A DNA stretch of 64,000 bases from JBEGHD01 sp049334165. Its GTDB lineage: Bacteria; Bacteroidota; Bacteroidia; Flavobacteriales_D; Sanyastnellaceae. Location: NCBI GenBank assembly GCA_049334165.1, contig JBEGHD010000010.1; one strand, written 5' to 3'. Positions within the stretch are counted from its first letter, which is position 1; each line of letters starts with the position of its first letter. Both the position numbers and the translations under genes were made by a program. Under the pieces are notes generated by a model, which worked only from the letters and a program-made list of their open reading frames with translations, ran no database searches and had not been told where the DNA came from. Below are positions 43,801-53,487 of the stretch, piece by piece.

Positions 43801-43930
43801 AAATTTCTCGAAGTCGGAAATGGTAAGGTCCACACTCTCTCATGGATATTTTCAGCTTGCTTATTCCTGATAAACAATCATGCCTAAAGTTTTATAAGAC
43901 TTGAGCTTCACAAATTATTACCTTTAGACT

Positions 43931-44170
43931 ATGAATTGGAAAGAACATATCGTCTCAGATAAGGATGTTCTTCTTGGTAAGCCAGTTATCAAGGGCACGA
44001 GGATATCTGTGGAGTTTATTCTTGAACGCCTTGCTGATGGTTGGACTGAGAGCAAAATTCTCGAAAATTATCCCCATTTAAAACGTCAAGATCTTCAGGC
44101 TGTATTTTCATATCTCAATGATTGCGCAAAGGACGGGCTGATGGTCGAAGTTCGAAACAGAGCCTCATGA
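43931..44170 (+). CDS. DUF433 antitoxin
   Basis: 79 residues with the DUF433 pattern: an N-terminal IVSDKDVLLGKPVIKGTRI, then the helix-turn-helix (VEFILERLADGWTESKILEN YPHL). DUF433 proteins pair with DUF5615 PIN-like toxins. The stop codon overlaps the toxin ATG (ATGA), so the two were translationally coupled. The partner is frameshifted, so the antitoxin may now be an orphan. Confidence 0.9.
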   Translation: MNWKEHIVSDKDVLLGKPVIKGTRISVEFILERLADGWTESKILENYPHLKRQDLQAVFSYLNDCAKDGLMVEVRNRAS

Positions 44171-44528
44171 TGAAACTACTGGCAAATGAGAACTTTCCTG
44201 GCCCGAGCATTTCATTTCTCTTTTATCTACTGAAGGATTCGATATAAAGCCAATAGCCTCACTATCTCCAGGGATGACAGATGAAGAAGTGATGAAACTC
44301 GCAATTGAAGAGCAAAGAACTATTATCACTCACGACAGCGATTATGGCGAGCTCATTTTTAAACATGGATTAAAACCAGAAGCAGGTGTAATTTACTTTC
44401 GTCTCTTTTCCTTCGACCCACTTGATCCTGGAAAAATAATACTTGAATTGCAAAGTGAAGGCTTCGATTTTTTAAATCGTCTTACCGTCATTGATCATCA
44501 ATCCATTCGACAAAGAGTTTACAATTAG
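44167..44528 (+). pseudogene. DUF5615 PIN-like toxin, frameshifted
   Basis: Starting at the ATGA overlap with the antitoxin, the frame gives MMKLLANENFPGPSISFL and then terminates early at TAA 44246-44248. The rest of the family sequence (STEGFDIKPIASLSPGMTDE, then IITHDSDYGELIF and GVIYFRL) lies in another frame, running to 44528. One missing base in the CTCTTTTATC run near 44220 would restore a full protein of about 120 residues. The most likely reading is an inactivated toxin; a sequencing error or programmed slippage is less likely but not excluded. Confidence 0.82.
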
Positions 44529-44735
44529 TAACTACTCTGTTCAATCGTCCATTTCACCGCTTAGGATGGTTAAAGAACTAAACTGACGACTTTTGATTAT
44601 CCGGCTAACTTTCTCATTACAACCTTCATTAACCAGATTACGTCTGACTTTCATATATTTAGGCTATTGTGACTACAGCTTAATTAGCCAAAAAGCTTTG
44701 ATCGATCCTCCACTCTCAAGAAAACAAAATTACAA

Positions 44736-45119
44736 ATGGAACCTTTGGTTATCCTTCTAATCATCGTCATAATCATCGGTGCAATTCTGGGTGGGAAAAG
44801 CTTTGGTGGAACCATCAGAAAGGGTTGTGGCTGCCTTGGTTATGTTGTGATTGCACTTGTTGTAATTATCCTCTTGGCCCTTATTATTAGCAGTATGCTA
44901 ACCTCAGAAAGCGATCAGGAAATTGAAATCGATAATAATTCTGTTCATTATATCTCAAAAGATGGATGCCCAATCTACACGAAGCCAAACATTGAGCCCG
45001 ACACTGTTGAATTTCTGGAAGTTGGCCAGGAGTTTTTCGTTAAAGAAGAAGACCGATTTAAGTACTTCTACTCAATCACTCACGACAGTGAAAACGTGTG
45101 GAAGAAATGCTTCAAATGA
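44736..45119 (+). CDS. Small membrane protein with SH3-like C-terminus, unknown
   Basis: 127 residues. Two hydrophobic segments (LVILLIIVIIIGAILGG and YVVIALVVIILLALIISS) flank a short Gly/Cys loop (KGCGCLG), followed by a soluble part (CPIYTKPNIEPDTVEFLEVG) that could be an SH3b-like fold. No family recognised. Isolated, with 207 bp before it and 274 bp behind it holding nothing recognisable. Confidence 0.65.
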   Translation: MEPLVILLIIVIIIGAILGGKSFGGTIRKGCGCLGYVVIALVVIILLALIISSMLTSESDQEIEIDNNSVHYISKDGCPIYTKPNIEPDTVEFLEVGQEFFVKEEDRFKYFYSITHDSENVWKKCFK

Positions 45120-45393
45120 AAATTGTCTGAGAGGCTACTTCCTTCTCTGAACAGTTCACCCAACCAGCTTCGACTTTCAACATTTCTGAATATCACTATA
45201 TTGGTCATTAATTGAAATGCCTTAATTAATATTTACCGGTATTTGGCAATTCGCATCGCTAAAAGCAACTTCAAACATTCTAAATAATTCTTGGAACCAA
45301 TGAGCCAGGTTTTGGGCAAATGATGAATTAGCCGTGCAGAAGACACCCTGAGTATCATGGATTACAATAACCGGAAAATAAAGCCATAAATAG

Positions 45394-46017
45394 ATGATCA
45401 AGGAAAGAAAGCTCTCAACTGTTTTAATCGTCACACTATTTTCGTTACTCCCTACTTGTATTTTTGGACAGTCCGACTCGACAAGATATTTCATTCTCGA
45501 CCTAACTGCTGAATCAGGAGTGTTCTTCCCTCGTAGCGAGGATTTTCAGAACACCTATAATTCAAAATCAAATTTTAATTGGAGCATCGGAACTAAATTT
45601 GGCACTTCCAATTGGACCTTTTTGCCCTGGATTAAATATTCTCAGTATCAATCAAAAACTGATAGTGTAATTGCCAATGATACGGACAATGATAGCTTGA
45701 TCATTGCATCAAGAAGGCAGATTTCATTTGGCCTCATGAATCCAATTCGGCTTAAAAATGATAATTACATTCAGGTCAAATGCGGGTTGACATATAATTT
45801 TTTGTCTGAAGAATCGACTGACCTCTACTCTGAATCATTTGGCTTCATCATGTCTGCTGGTTATATGAGAAGAATCTCAAAATACTTGTCTTACTACATG
45901 GATTTAAATTATGAGTATACAAAGAGCAGTGCGGGTTATACCTTCAAGGACTGGAGTGGGTTTCTATTGAATATGGGAATAAATCTCAACTTTGGTGCTG
46001 ATGAGACACTTAAGTGA
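45394..46017 (+). CDS. Predicted outer-membrane beta-barrel protein
   Basis: 207 residues. Signal peptide (LSTVLIVTLFSLLPTCIFGQ), then alternating amphipathic strands rich in aromatic residues (FNWSIGTKFGTSNWTFLPWI, YIQVKCGLTYNFL, LSYYMDLNYEY) and a final strand FLLNMGINLNFG. This is the pattern of small OmpX/OmpW-like barrels. No specific family. Confidence 0.65.
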   Translation: MIKERKLSTVLIVTLFSLLPTCIFGQSDSTRYFILDLTAESGVFFPRSEDFQNTYNSKSNFNWSIGTKFGTSNWTFLPWIKYSQYQSKTDSVIANDTDNDSLIIASRRQISFGLMNPIRLKNDNYIQVKCGLTYNFLSEESTDLYSESFGFIMSAGYMRRISKYLSYYMDLNYEYTKSSAGYTFKDWSGFLLNMGINLNFGADETLK

Positions 46018-46054
46018 TTTCAATTCATGAATCAAACGGAATGACACCAAACCC

Positions 46055-47185
46055 ATGAGACGAATCCTCTTCTTCACCTGGACTTTGCTCGCTTCCTCGT
46101 TACTCCTGGCCCAGAACGACTCAAATTCTTTAAAAGTCCTTGTCAGCTCCAGAGTGGATACCAGCAACAGCGATGTAAGAGCCGTCATCGATCTCTATGA
46201 GAATTACTACAACTCAAAACCCGACTCGATCTACGACAATCCCTACTGGAACAAGAAAGAGAAAGAGCTCTACAGGGATTTTGACTTCTCAAGAGCGAGC
46301 ATCTTTCAGGGCGACATGAATGCCGAAAAGCTGTTCCGATACTTCTCCCCTTTTGTGATGTCTGTAGAGCCGATCGGTGAGAAATACCAGATCAGGGTAC
46401 TTTTCTCGTCTCCCACTACCGATCCCGAGTATGCCGGCTCCAAAGTATGGTGTATTCAAAAACTAAACGCTATCCGCGAAGGTGAAAAGTGGGTGCTGGA
46501 AAACCTCATCGTTGAACTGGCCAAAAACTGGAGCACCGAAAAAGTAGGCTTTATCGAATACGTTTTTCCTACTGGCCATCAATTCGATCGAAAGGAAGCT
46601 AACCGGGCCGATCAGTTTTGCCGTGAAATGATCGAGCGCTTCAATCCTGACTACAATGAGGCCTTCAAATTTTTTGTGACCAACAGCACAGATGACATGG
46701 GTCTGCTCGAAAACTTCGATTACTACTTCGTTGGCATTACGACCGGAAAAGCTCGCGAAGGCATGATTTTGACCGCAAAGGGAAATGAGTTTTACCCGCA
46801 CGAGTTGATTCACAAGCTCCTGCCTCCGAACCCAAACAGAGCTCATGTGATTGAAGAGGGACTGGCCACTTTTTTGGGAACCAGACAAGATCCAATGGAA
46901 TATGAGCAGCTGATGAAAAAGCTCGCCACCGACCTCAGAGAAGCGCCTGACAAGGTCAATTTCAAGTCTGTTTTGTCGCAATCAGTTTCGTCCAATGGCT
47001 ACCAAACGGCCTACCCCGCAGGTGCGGCAATCTGCGAACTGGTTTACGAGAAAAGTGGTGACGAAGGCCTAATCCAACTGATGAAGGCAGACACCACAAC
47101 CTACAAAGACATTATCAAAGCTGTATCTTCCATAACAGAACTCAGCGAGGAGGAGATTGAGGAAGAGTGGAAAATGATCTTTTAA
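46055..47185 (+). CDS. Exported putative gluzincin metallopeptidase
   Basis: 376 residues with a signal peptide (LFFTWTLLASSLLLAQ). A zinc motif HELIH is followed 18 residues later by EEGLATFLG, giving the HExxH...E arrangement of gluzincins (peptidase MA clan). The region before it (about 30-180) resembles an NTF2-like or substrate-recognition domain. The spacing and the Gly-Leu-Ala after the third ligand fit the MA clan, but no exact family is recognised. It starts 37 bp after the barrel gene and ends 12 bp before the phosphatase-like gene, so the three may be co-transcribed. Confidence 0.72.
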   Translation: MRRILFFTWTLLASSLLLAQNDSNSLKVLVSSRVDTSNSDVRAVIDLYENYYNSKPDSIYDNPYWNKKEKELYRDFDFSRASIFQGDMNAEKLFRYFSPFVMSVEPIGEKYQIRVLFSSPTTDPEYAGSKVWCIQKLNAIREGEKWVLENLIVELAKNWSTEKVGFIEYVFPTGHQFDRKEANRADQFCREMIERFNPDYNEAFKFFVTNSTDDMGLLENFDYYFVGITTGKAREGMILTAKGNEFYPHELIHKLLPPNPNRAHVIEEGLATFLGTRQDPMEYEQLMKKLATDLREAPDKVNFKSVLSQSVSSNGYQTAYPAGAAICELVYEKSGDEGLIQLMKADTTTYKDIIKAVSSITELSEEEIEEEWKMIF

Positions 47186-47197
47186 AGTATTAGCATA

Positions 47198-47542
47198 ATG
47201 AACCAAAAGCCGAACATCCTGGTAGTTTGCGGACGCAACAAAAGAAGAAGCCGTACCGCTGAATTCATTTTCAAAAATGATAGCCGATTCAACATCCGTT
47301 CAGTGGGTCTGAGCCCAAGGAGTGAAAGACAAATTAAAGAAAATGACATCAATTGGTCGGACGAAATATTCGTGATGGAAGATGACCAAAAAGCCAGAAT
47401 TTCAGAGTCATTTCGACAATTGGATCTTCCTCAAATTCACGTGCTTCACATCGATGACGAATACGATTATCTCGATGAGGACTTAATTGAGATGTTGGAA
47501 GGGAGAATCAATTCCATACTCAAAGTTGAATTGGGAATTTAA
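47198..47542 (+). CDS. Low-molecular-weight phosphotyrosine phosphatase-like protein
   Basis: 114 residues. The N-terminal loop VVCGRNKRRSRTAE follows the C(x)5R pattern, with Cys in the P-loop followed by Arg, as in a short subgroup annotated as protein-tyrosine-phosphatases. The acid loop typical of larger LMW-PTPs is not clear, though IHVLHIDDEYDYLDEDL could replace it. It could act on tyrosine phosphate or another small substrate. The gene is 12 bp behind the metallopeptidase. Confidence 0.8.
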   Translation: MNQKPNILVVCGRNKRRSRTAEFIFKNDSRFNIRSVGLSPRSERQIKENDINWSDEIFVMEDDQKARISESFRQLDLPQIHVLHIDDEYDYLDEDLIEMLEGRINSILKVELGI

Positions 47543-47653
47543 GAATTGACCAATCTAGCAAAGGTATCTTTTAAAAATCTCAATTAGCTTTACAAAAGAG
47601 TTTCTACAATAGTTGACTAGACTCAAGCTCATAATGCAACAAATTGCATCCTC

Positions 47654-48268
47654 ATGAAAAACTTCAAATCGATTCAGGCCCATTTCCAATTGACATTTTT
47701 GCTTGTTGTTCTTTTGGGTTTGGCACTTTCGGGATGTAAGAACTCCAAACAAGTGAGTGAGATCACACTGGATGGTGAAAGAGATATTTATTTCTCTCAG
47801 TACAAGATTCACTTCTTTGGAGATTACGAGTTGACCGATGATGTAGGTCGTCTCTATCCTCCTTATGATCGGTCCGCTTTAGGAAAAATCACAAAAGGCA
47901 CGAAGGTTTTGGGTATGGCCTCCACATTTATAGAGCCTTATTTTTCGACTTTCATCTTACGCAGCCGAAGTGAGAACTGGCAAACAGAAGAAGAAATCCG
48001 CGAGGCACTGACAGAGAGAGGTGCAAACAACATTGAGATTGGTCGGATGAAAAATTTAGATGAACTAAATAATTCCACCTTCACCGCAGCTTATGAGCTC
48101 AAGAGTACGAAATTCGATATCATTCTTCATGTTCGCGAATTGATCATTACTGCCGATCCCAGTATTCGCATACTGATCTGGACCTACAATAATCAACTCA
48201 ACCTGGACAGTGAATCTCAGCAAATTTTCAGCACCCTTGAGAGGGTTTATGAAGTGCAGGCAAAATAA
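47654..48268 (+). CDS. Lipoprotein, unknown
   Basis: 204 residues. Long N-terminus (MKNFKSIQAHFQLTFLLVVL) with lipobox LSGC, then a mixed alpha/beta soluble domain with no family I recognise. No catalytic motif stands out. A lone gene in the accessory segment. Confidence 0.7.
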   Translation: MKNFKSIQAHFQLTFLLVVLLGLALSGCKNSKQVSEITLDGERDIYFSQYKIHFFGDYELTDDVGRLYPPYDRSALGKITKGTKVLGMASTFIEPYFSTFILRSRSENWQTEEEIREALTERGANNIEIGRMKNLDELNNSTFTAAYELKSTKFDIILHVRELIITADPSIRILIWTYNNQLNLDSESQQIFSTLERVYEVQAK

Positions 48269-48437
48269 CTGAATAAGAATGCACTACCAGCTGAGGGAGT
48301 TCTGATGGTGACACTCGCCTTACTTGTGCCAAATGAACTCAACGAGCAGGAGATCAAAGAAAGGTGTAACTAAAGATTAACGTAAAGTATTCAGTCTTTT
48401 AATGAGTGCTAAGTATTTTCATATCAAAATTCTTACA

Positions 48438-48863
48438 ATGCACCGAATTTATCTCCTGGTACTTTTCTTTATCTCGTTCACAGTGATCACAGGTTGTGAA
48501 AAAGTAGATGATGAAAAAATGGAAACAGAAAAAACTGACAACCTCAATGAAACAGGCTTAATCGGCCAGTGGAAGCTAGAAGCACGCTCCTTGAATAACA
48601 TTTCAGACTTGTCGGTAGAATGTTGTGATTACATCGAATTCAAGACAGATGACGATTCATCAGATCTAAAAGGAGCATTCATTGCGACTGGTGTTGGCTA
48701 CGAAACCAAAGGAGACTTTGAATTGAAACCATCGGACAACATCATTCAGTTCAACTATGAAGACTCTGAAAAAGTTTACGAATATCAAATGATAAATGAT
48801 TTAATCATCTTTACCTATGTGGAAGAAGGTAATGAGGTAGTTGAAGACTGGCGTAAGTTATAA
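48438..48863 (+). CDS. Lipocalin-like lipoprotein
   Basis: 141 residues from ATG 48438, which gives a clean lipoprotein signal (MHRIYLLVLFFISFTVITGC); the frame is open to 48402. A beta-rich domain (LIGQWKLEARSLN to YVEEGNEVVEDWRKL) resembles the lipocalin-like/DUF5004-type domains typical of Bacteroidota lipoproteins. No function known. Confidence 0.7.
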   Translation: MHRIYLLVLFFISFTVITGCEKVDDEKMETEKTDNLNETGLIGQWKLEARSLNNISDLSVECCDYIEFKTDDDSSDLKGAFIATGVGYETKGDFELKPSDNIIQFNYEDSEKVYEYQMINDLIIFTYVEEGNEVVEDWRKL

Positions 48864-48938
48864 TCATACTTGCAGATTAGCTGCTTGAAAGTCAATTTCA
48901 AAGACAAAAAAGAATAGCTTTTCCCTAGTGCTAATTTA

Positions 48939-50537
48939 CTACCTCACATCTGACAAAATCAAATCCGCTGCTTTCTCTGCAATCATGATGGTTGGGGCAT
49001 GCGTGTTGCCGCTTACAATCCTGGGCATAACTGAAGCATCTACCACTCTAAGGTTGGCGATGCCGTGCACTCTCAGCTTGTCGCTCACAACGGAGTTGGC
49101 ATCATTTCCCATCCTGCAGGTGGAAGTCGGATGGTAAAGGGTTTCTCCGTTTTCGCGGATAAATTGCTCAATCTCGTCATTGCTTCTCAACTCCTTTTTC
49201 GGAATGTGAAATCCCTGGAAATACGGCTCAAAAGCCTTGCTTTTTCCCAGAGCCTCAGCCAGTTTGTATCCCCAGATCGACCGCTTCACATCTCCTTCGG
49301 TACTCATGTAGTTGTGGTCGATAAGTGGCGCCTCGCGAAAATTTGCTGAAGCCAGTTTCACCGTGCCCATACTTTCCGGATTCAAAAGCTTCCCTCCAAT
49401 CGAATAGCCGTTACCTTTCTTTGGTGGGTTCATACCGTGTTCCATAAAGTAGGCCGGTCCAAAGTGATACTGGATATCGGGTTGTGACAACTGGCTGGAA
49501 GATTTCACGAAAGCTCCGGCCTCTCCGATGTTACTCGCAAAAGGACCTTTTCTAAAAGCGATGTAATTCGCCAGATTTTTCACCAGGTGAGGAAACCGCT
49601 CTGCTGAATCGAGCGTTTGCTTATAGTTGGTGTCGAACACAGCGAAAAAAACCATATGATCCTGCAGGTTTTTCCCGACAGCCGGAGCATGTCTAACGAC
49701 CTCGATGCCGTGGCTCGCCAATTCCGACTGGTCTCCAATACCGGAGAGCATCAGCACCTTGGGACTGTTGTAGGCCCCGCCACACAGAAGAACTTCATTT
49801 GCTGCCAGAGCTCTGTGCTCCCGACCGTTTTTGTGGTAGACTACTCCTTTGGCAGTCTTGTCTTCGATGATGATTTTCTCAACTTCGGCATGCGTCTCGA
49901 TGATCAGATTGGACCGCGAAGCAACCGGATGCAAAAAAGCCCTGGCTGCACTGCACCGTTCTCCCTTAATTTGATTCACCTGATAAAGTCCAAACCCCTC
50001 CTGCTTTTCGCCATTGAAATCTTCATTTAGTTGATAGCCCAACTCCTGCCCTGCTTCCACAAATTTCTCCGAGAGGTGGTTGGTGTAGTTTCGACTGGTG
50101 ATGTTGAGCGGGCCTCCTGTTCCATGGTAGTCGCTCTCGATCACTTCCTGGTTTTCAGATTTTTTGAAATAAGGCAACACATCCTCGTAGGACCAGCCGC
50201 GATTTCCCAACTCGGACCAGTGGTCGTAATCATTTCGGTGCCCTCGGATGTAGATCATGGCGTTGTTGCTGCTGCATCCACCCAGCATTTTTCCCCTCGG
50301 CAAATAAACCGACCGGTTATTCATGCTTTTCATCTTCACAGAGTAATATCGATAGTCAAGATCGGTCAAAAAAGTCTTTGGAAATGCAGCCGGGATTTTC
50401 ACGTCACTGCTTCTGTCGCTGCCTCCAGCTTCTAAAATCAGAACCTTGTGTTTACCACTAGCTGTCAGCCTGCTGGCCAGGACACAGCCCGCAGCACCTG
50501 CTCCAATAATGATGTAGTCAAATGATCTGTTTTCCAT
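48939..50537 (-). CDS. GMC family FAD-dependent oxidoreductase (choline/alcohol dehydrogenase-like)
   Basis: 532 residues. The FAD-binding motif YIIIGAGAAGCVLASRL starts the protein, with LILEAGG after it; the GMC signatures PRGKMLGGCSSNNAMIYIRG and GAYNSPKVLMLSGIG follow. The C-terminus has HPTSTCRMG with the catalytic His and the final NTHAPTIMIAEKAADLI. Closest in layout to choline dehydrogenase/AlkJ-type alcohol dehydrogenases. It oxidises an alcohol to the aldehyde and is encoded 25 bp downstream of an aldehyde dehydrogenase, forming a two-step alcohol to acid pathway. The substrate is not deducible. Confidence 0.92.
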   Translation of the reverse strand: MENRSFDYIIIGAGAAGCVLASRLTASGKHKVLILEAGGSDRSSDVKIPAAFPKTFLTDLDYRYYSVKMKSMNNRSVYLPRGKMLGGCSSNNAMIYIRGHRNDYDHWSELGNRGWSYEDVLPYFKKSENQEVIESDYHGTGGPLNITSRNYTNHLSEKFVEAGQELGYQLNEDFNGEKQEGFGLYQVNQIKGERCSAARAFLHPVASRSNLIIETHAEVEKIIIEDKTAKGVVYHKNGREHRALAANEVLLCGGAYNSPKVLMLSGIGDQSELASHGIEVVRHAPAVGKNLQDHMVFFAVFDTNYKQTLDSAERFPHLVKNLANYIAFRKGPFASNIGEAGAFVKSSSQLSQPDIQYHFGPAYFMEHGMNPPKKGNGYSIGGKLLNPESMGTVKLASANFREAPLIDHNYMSTEGDVKRSIWGYKLAEALGKSKAFEPYFQGFHIPKKELRSNDEIEQFIRENGETLYHPTSTCRMGNDANSVVSDKLRVHGIANLRVVDASVMPRIVSGNTHAPTIMIAEKAADLILSDVR

Positions 50538-50562
50538 AGATTTTGTGAATGAAGCTCATCGT

Positions 50563-51993
50563 CTAAAACCACTTAATGGTGAAGTCGATCAGCTTTTGAG
50601 AAAACTTTGTGTAAGGCGGAGACAAAAACTCGAGTGCATTAGGGAATCGCTGCCGCAAAATGCCTCTGGCGTTGGAGAACGCTCTAAAACCCTCTTCACC
50701 GTGTCCCTTGCCGATTCCGCTGTTGTTGGATCCTCCAAACGGCAAATTAGGATTGTAAAAATGAACGGAACTGTGGTTTATACATCCACCTCCTGCCCTC
50801 GTGTTATTGAGGATGTAGTCGATATTTCTATTGCTTTTACTGTAGATGTAAAGCGCCAGAGGTTTCTCTCTGCTGTTGATTTCAGCAATTGCTTCGTCTA
50901 GCTCTCTGAAGGTGAGTACCGGCATCAGCGGACCGAAAATTTCGTTGGTCATCAACTCTGATTGGTTTGGCACATCGCTCACCAATGTCGGGGAAATGTA
51001 GTTCTGACTGTCGTCAAACTCTCCCCCGAGTTCGATTTTCGCACCTTTGCTGATAGCATCATCGAGGTAGCTTTTCACTCTTTCGAAATGACTCTTATTC
51101 ACCATCCTGGCGTAAGACGCTGACTCGGATGGATGCTCGGAATAGAACTCTGCAACGTAGTTCTTCACTTGATTGATAAATTTCGACTTCAAACTCTCGT
51201 GCACCAACACATAGTCTGGAGCGATGCAGATTTGACCGTTATTCAAAAACTTGCTCCACGCCACTCTGCGGGCGGCCATTTTGAGGTTTGCCGACCGGTC
51301 GATGATTGTGGGCGACTTCCCTCCCAGTTCGAGCGTGACGGAAGTCAGGTTCTGAGCCGCTGCCTCCATCACAACTTTGCCAATAGCCGGAGAACCGGTG
51401 AAAAAGATGTGATTAAACTTCAGTGAAAGCAATTCTGTCGCAGTGTCTTTCCCTCCTTCGATCACGGCAACTTCGTTTTCGTGAAACGTGTCTTCCACCA
51501 TTTTTTTCATCAGTGCAGATGAATGCGGAGTCATTTCCGAAGGCTTGATAATCACTGGATTTCCCGCAGCAATTGCAGAAACCAACGGGCCAAAGGTTAA
51601 GTTGAAAGGAAAATTCCACGGAGATATAATCAGCGAAACTCCTTTGGGCTCGTAGCGAACGTAGGAGCTGGAACCGAAAAGTGCGATTGGAGTCGACACT
51701 CTGTGTTTTCCCATCCAGTTGTGCAAGTTGCTACGTGCGTGCTTGATCTCACTGGTAATTGGGTAGACTTCAGTCAAGTCAACCTCTGTCGGATGCTTCC
51801 GGTAATCCCGAAACATAGCCTCTTTGATTTGAGGCCTGAACTTTTGGATGGCCCGAAGTAATTTTTTGAGTTTGGCCCTTCGCTCTTTGGCCGTTGTTTT
51901 CCCGATCTTCAGTTGATTGGCTTTCTGACTTTCAAAAACTCTTTGAATCTCAGAAGCGCTAGTGTCCGCTGGCTTTTCTGTGGTTGTGTCCAT
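50563..51993 (-). CDS. Aldehyde dehydrogenase family protein
   Basis: 476 residues. NAD(P)-binding PWNFPFNLTFGPL, the Glu in TLELGGKSP and the catalytic Cys in NNGQICIAPDYVL are all in place. The C-terminal hydrophobic stretch (SQKLIDFTIKWF) is reminiscent of fatty-aldehyde dehydrogenases of the ALDH3 group, as is the overall length. It likely oxidises the aldehyde made by the GMC enzyme behind it. First gene of the two-gene minus-strand operon. Confidence 0.92.
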   Translation of the reverse strand: MDTTTEKPADTSASEIQRVFESQKANQLKIGKTTAKERRAKLKKLLRAIQKFRPQIKEAMFRDYRKHPTEVDLTEVYPITSEIKHARSNLHNWMGKHRVSTPIALFGSSSYVRYEPKGVSLIISPWNFPFNLTFGPLVSAIAAGNPVIIKPSEMTPHSSALMKKMVEDTFHENEVAVIEGGKDTATELLSLKFNHIFFTGSPAIGKVVMEAAAQNLTSVTLELGGKSPTIIDRSANLKMAARRVAWSKFLNNGQICIAPDYVLVHESLKSKFINQVKNYVAEFYSEHPSESASYARMVNKSHFERVKSYLDDAISKGAKIELGGEFDDSQNYISPTLVSDVPNQSELMTNEIFGPLMPVLTFRELDEAIAEINSREKPLALYIYSKSNRNIDYILNNTRAGGGCINHSSVHFYNPNLPFGGSNNSGIGKGHGEEGFRAFSNARGILRQRFPNALEFLSPPYTKFSQKLIDFTIKWF

Positions 51994-52115
51994 CGCAATA
52001 CTTTTGACGACATTAACTTAATTCTTTTTGGGGAAAGTCGACAAGAACTCCAGCGTCTAGCAATTTCCAAAGTTGTTTATCGTTGAAAGAATTAACCAAC
52101 TAAGACCAGAGCTTC

Positions 52116-52793
52116 ATGAAAAAACTGTCATTACTACTTTTCATTGGAATCATGTCTTCTTTCACTTACGGACAAAGCTTCGAGACCAATATCACAGTCT
52201 CGCCTCTCGCAACTTTAAATTTCAACGAGAAAACCACAAACGAGCAAAAATTGGGATTCGCGGCCTCCGCCCAGGAGTTCTATAATTTTTCTGAGAATTT
52301 CGCTTTAGGTGTAGAGATCACTTACTCGTACGAAAAGTATGGATGGACACTTCCCTTCAATACCTTTACAGTTGGCCTTAACTCGGTTTATTACAGGAGT
52401 TCGTTGACTCTTCACTCGTTGAATGTCCCATTGGCCTTGAGATTTAGGACCAACTCCAACTGGTCAATTAATCTGCGCTATGGCTTTACACATTACCTGA
52501 GTCAAGATTATTCGGTCCATTGTGAGCTGGCAAATCAAAACGGCAATGTTCGAAACAGAACTGAAGTAGATAATAAATCAGTTGAATTAGAAAACGATGT
52601 GAGCACCTATGCAGCAGTCGGTTTTGGAAAAGAATTTAGACTAAATGACCTTAGAATTCTAACCGAGGTCTTTTACAACTACTCATTTTCTAACTTCAAT
52701 ATTCAACACGAAGGTGCTCACGAAGAAGAAAGGTTATATGGGTATAATATTACTCCACAACACATAGGTTTGAGATTGGGAATTGGTTTCTGA
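52116..52793 (+). CDS. Predicted outer-membrane beta-barrel protein
   Basis: 225 residues with a signal peptide (LLLFIGIMSSFTYGQ). Regular aromatic strands alternate with polar turns (YNFSENFALGVEITYSYE, WSINLRYGFTHYLSQ, LRILTEVFYNYSF), and the final strand HIGLRLGIGF ends in Phe as expected for barrel assembly. No specific family. It stands alone between the ALDH operon (divergent) and a VOC gene. Confidence 0.72.
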   Translation: MKKLSLLLFIGIMSSFTYGQSFETNITVSPLATLNFNEKTTNEQKLGFAASAQEFYNFSENFALGVEITYSYEKYGWTLPFNTFTVGLNSVYYRSSLTLHSLNVPLALRFRTNSNWSINLRYGFTHYLSQDYSVHCELANQNGNVRNRTEVDNKSVELENDVSTYAAVGFGKEFRLNDLRILTEVFYNYSFSNFNIQHEGAHEEERLYGYNITPQHIGLRLGIGF

Positions 52794-52909
52794 ATCACCT
52801 ATTCATTTAAGCGAGTATGAATTCCTTCAGTCTCCTTAATCATTTGTATCGAGCATTCTAAACGGTCCTGAATTCTCAGTTTCCATAATTTAGCTTGCAA
52901 ACACATCCT

Positions 52910-53317
52910 ATGACCGACTTTTCAATCGACTTCCTGGACCACGTTGCCATTCGGGTTGCCGACCTGAACGTCTCTGTAGAATGGTATCATAGAGTGCTGG
53001 GCTTGAAAAAGTATCAATTACCAGAGTGGGGCGAGTTCCCAATTTTTATGCTCGCTGGAAAAACGGGCGTGGCTTTGTTTCCGGCCAATCTAAGTGACTC
53101 AAAAATGGAAGCCGCATCGAAAAACGTTAAGATCGACCACTTTGCATTTCGGGTGTCGAATGAAAACTTTGTAAAAGCCCGGAAACGATATGAAGAATTG
53201 AATTTGAAATTCGAAGTCCAGGACCACCACTACTTCGATTCCATTTATACAAAAGATCCAGACGACCACACAGTTGAACTCACCACACTAAAAGTTGATG
53301 AGGAGGAGTTTTATTAG
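52910..53317 (+). CDS. VOC family protein (glyoxalase-like)
   Basis: 135 residues from ATG 52910 (a TTG start at 52895 is not needed). A single complete VOC domain: DHVAIRVADLNVSVEWYHRV, the second-half DHFAFRV and DPDDHTVELTT. Candidate metal ligands are His in DHVAI, His in DHFAF and Glu in HTVEL. Could be a dioxygenase or lyase; the substrate is unknown. Confidence 0.85.
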   Translation: MTDFSIDFLDHVAIRVADLNVSVEWYHRVLGLKKYQLPEWGEFPIFMLAGKTGVALFPANLSDSKMEAASKNVKIDHFAFRVSNENFVKARKRYEELNLKFEVQDHHYFDSIYTKDPDDHTVELTTLKVDEEEFY

Positions 53318-53487
53318 TGAAATAAAAAGGGGAATGACAGTCCAACTAGTCAGTTATGAAACCATACCTCTAACTTCCTTAGGAATTCAATAAGACAGAT
53401 TTATATCGCAAAGTAAACCTTCGTAAATCCGCCATTAATCCTCATCTTTCAGCATCCTGTAAAACTTTCAAATTCAAACCAGAACAG

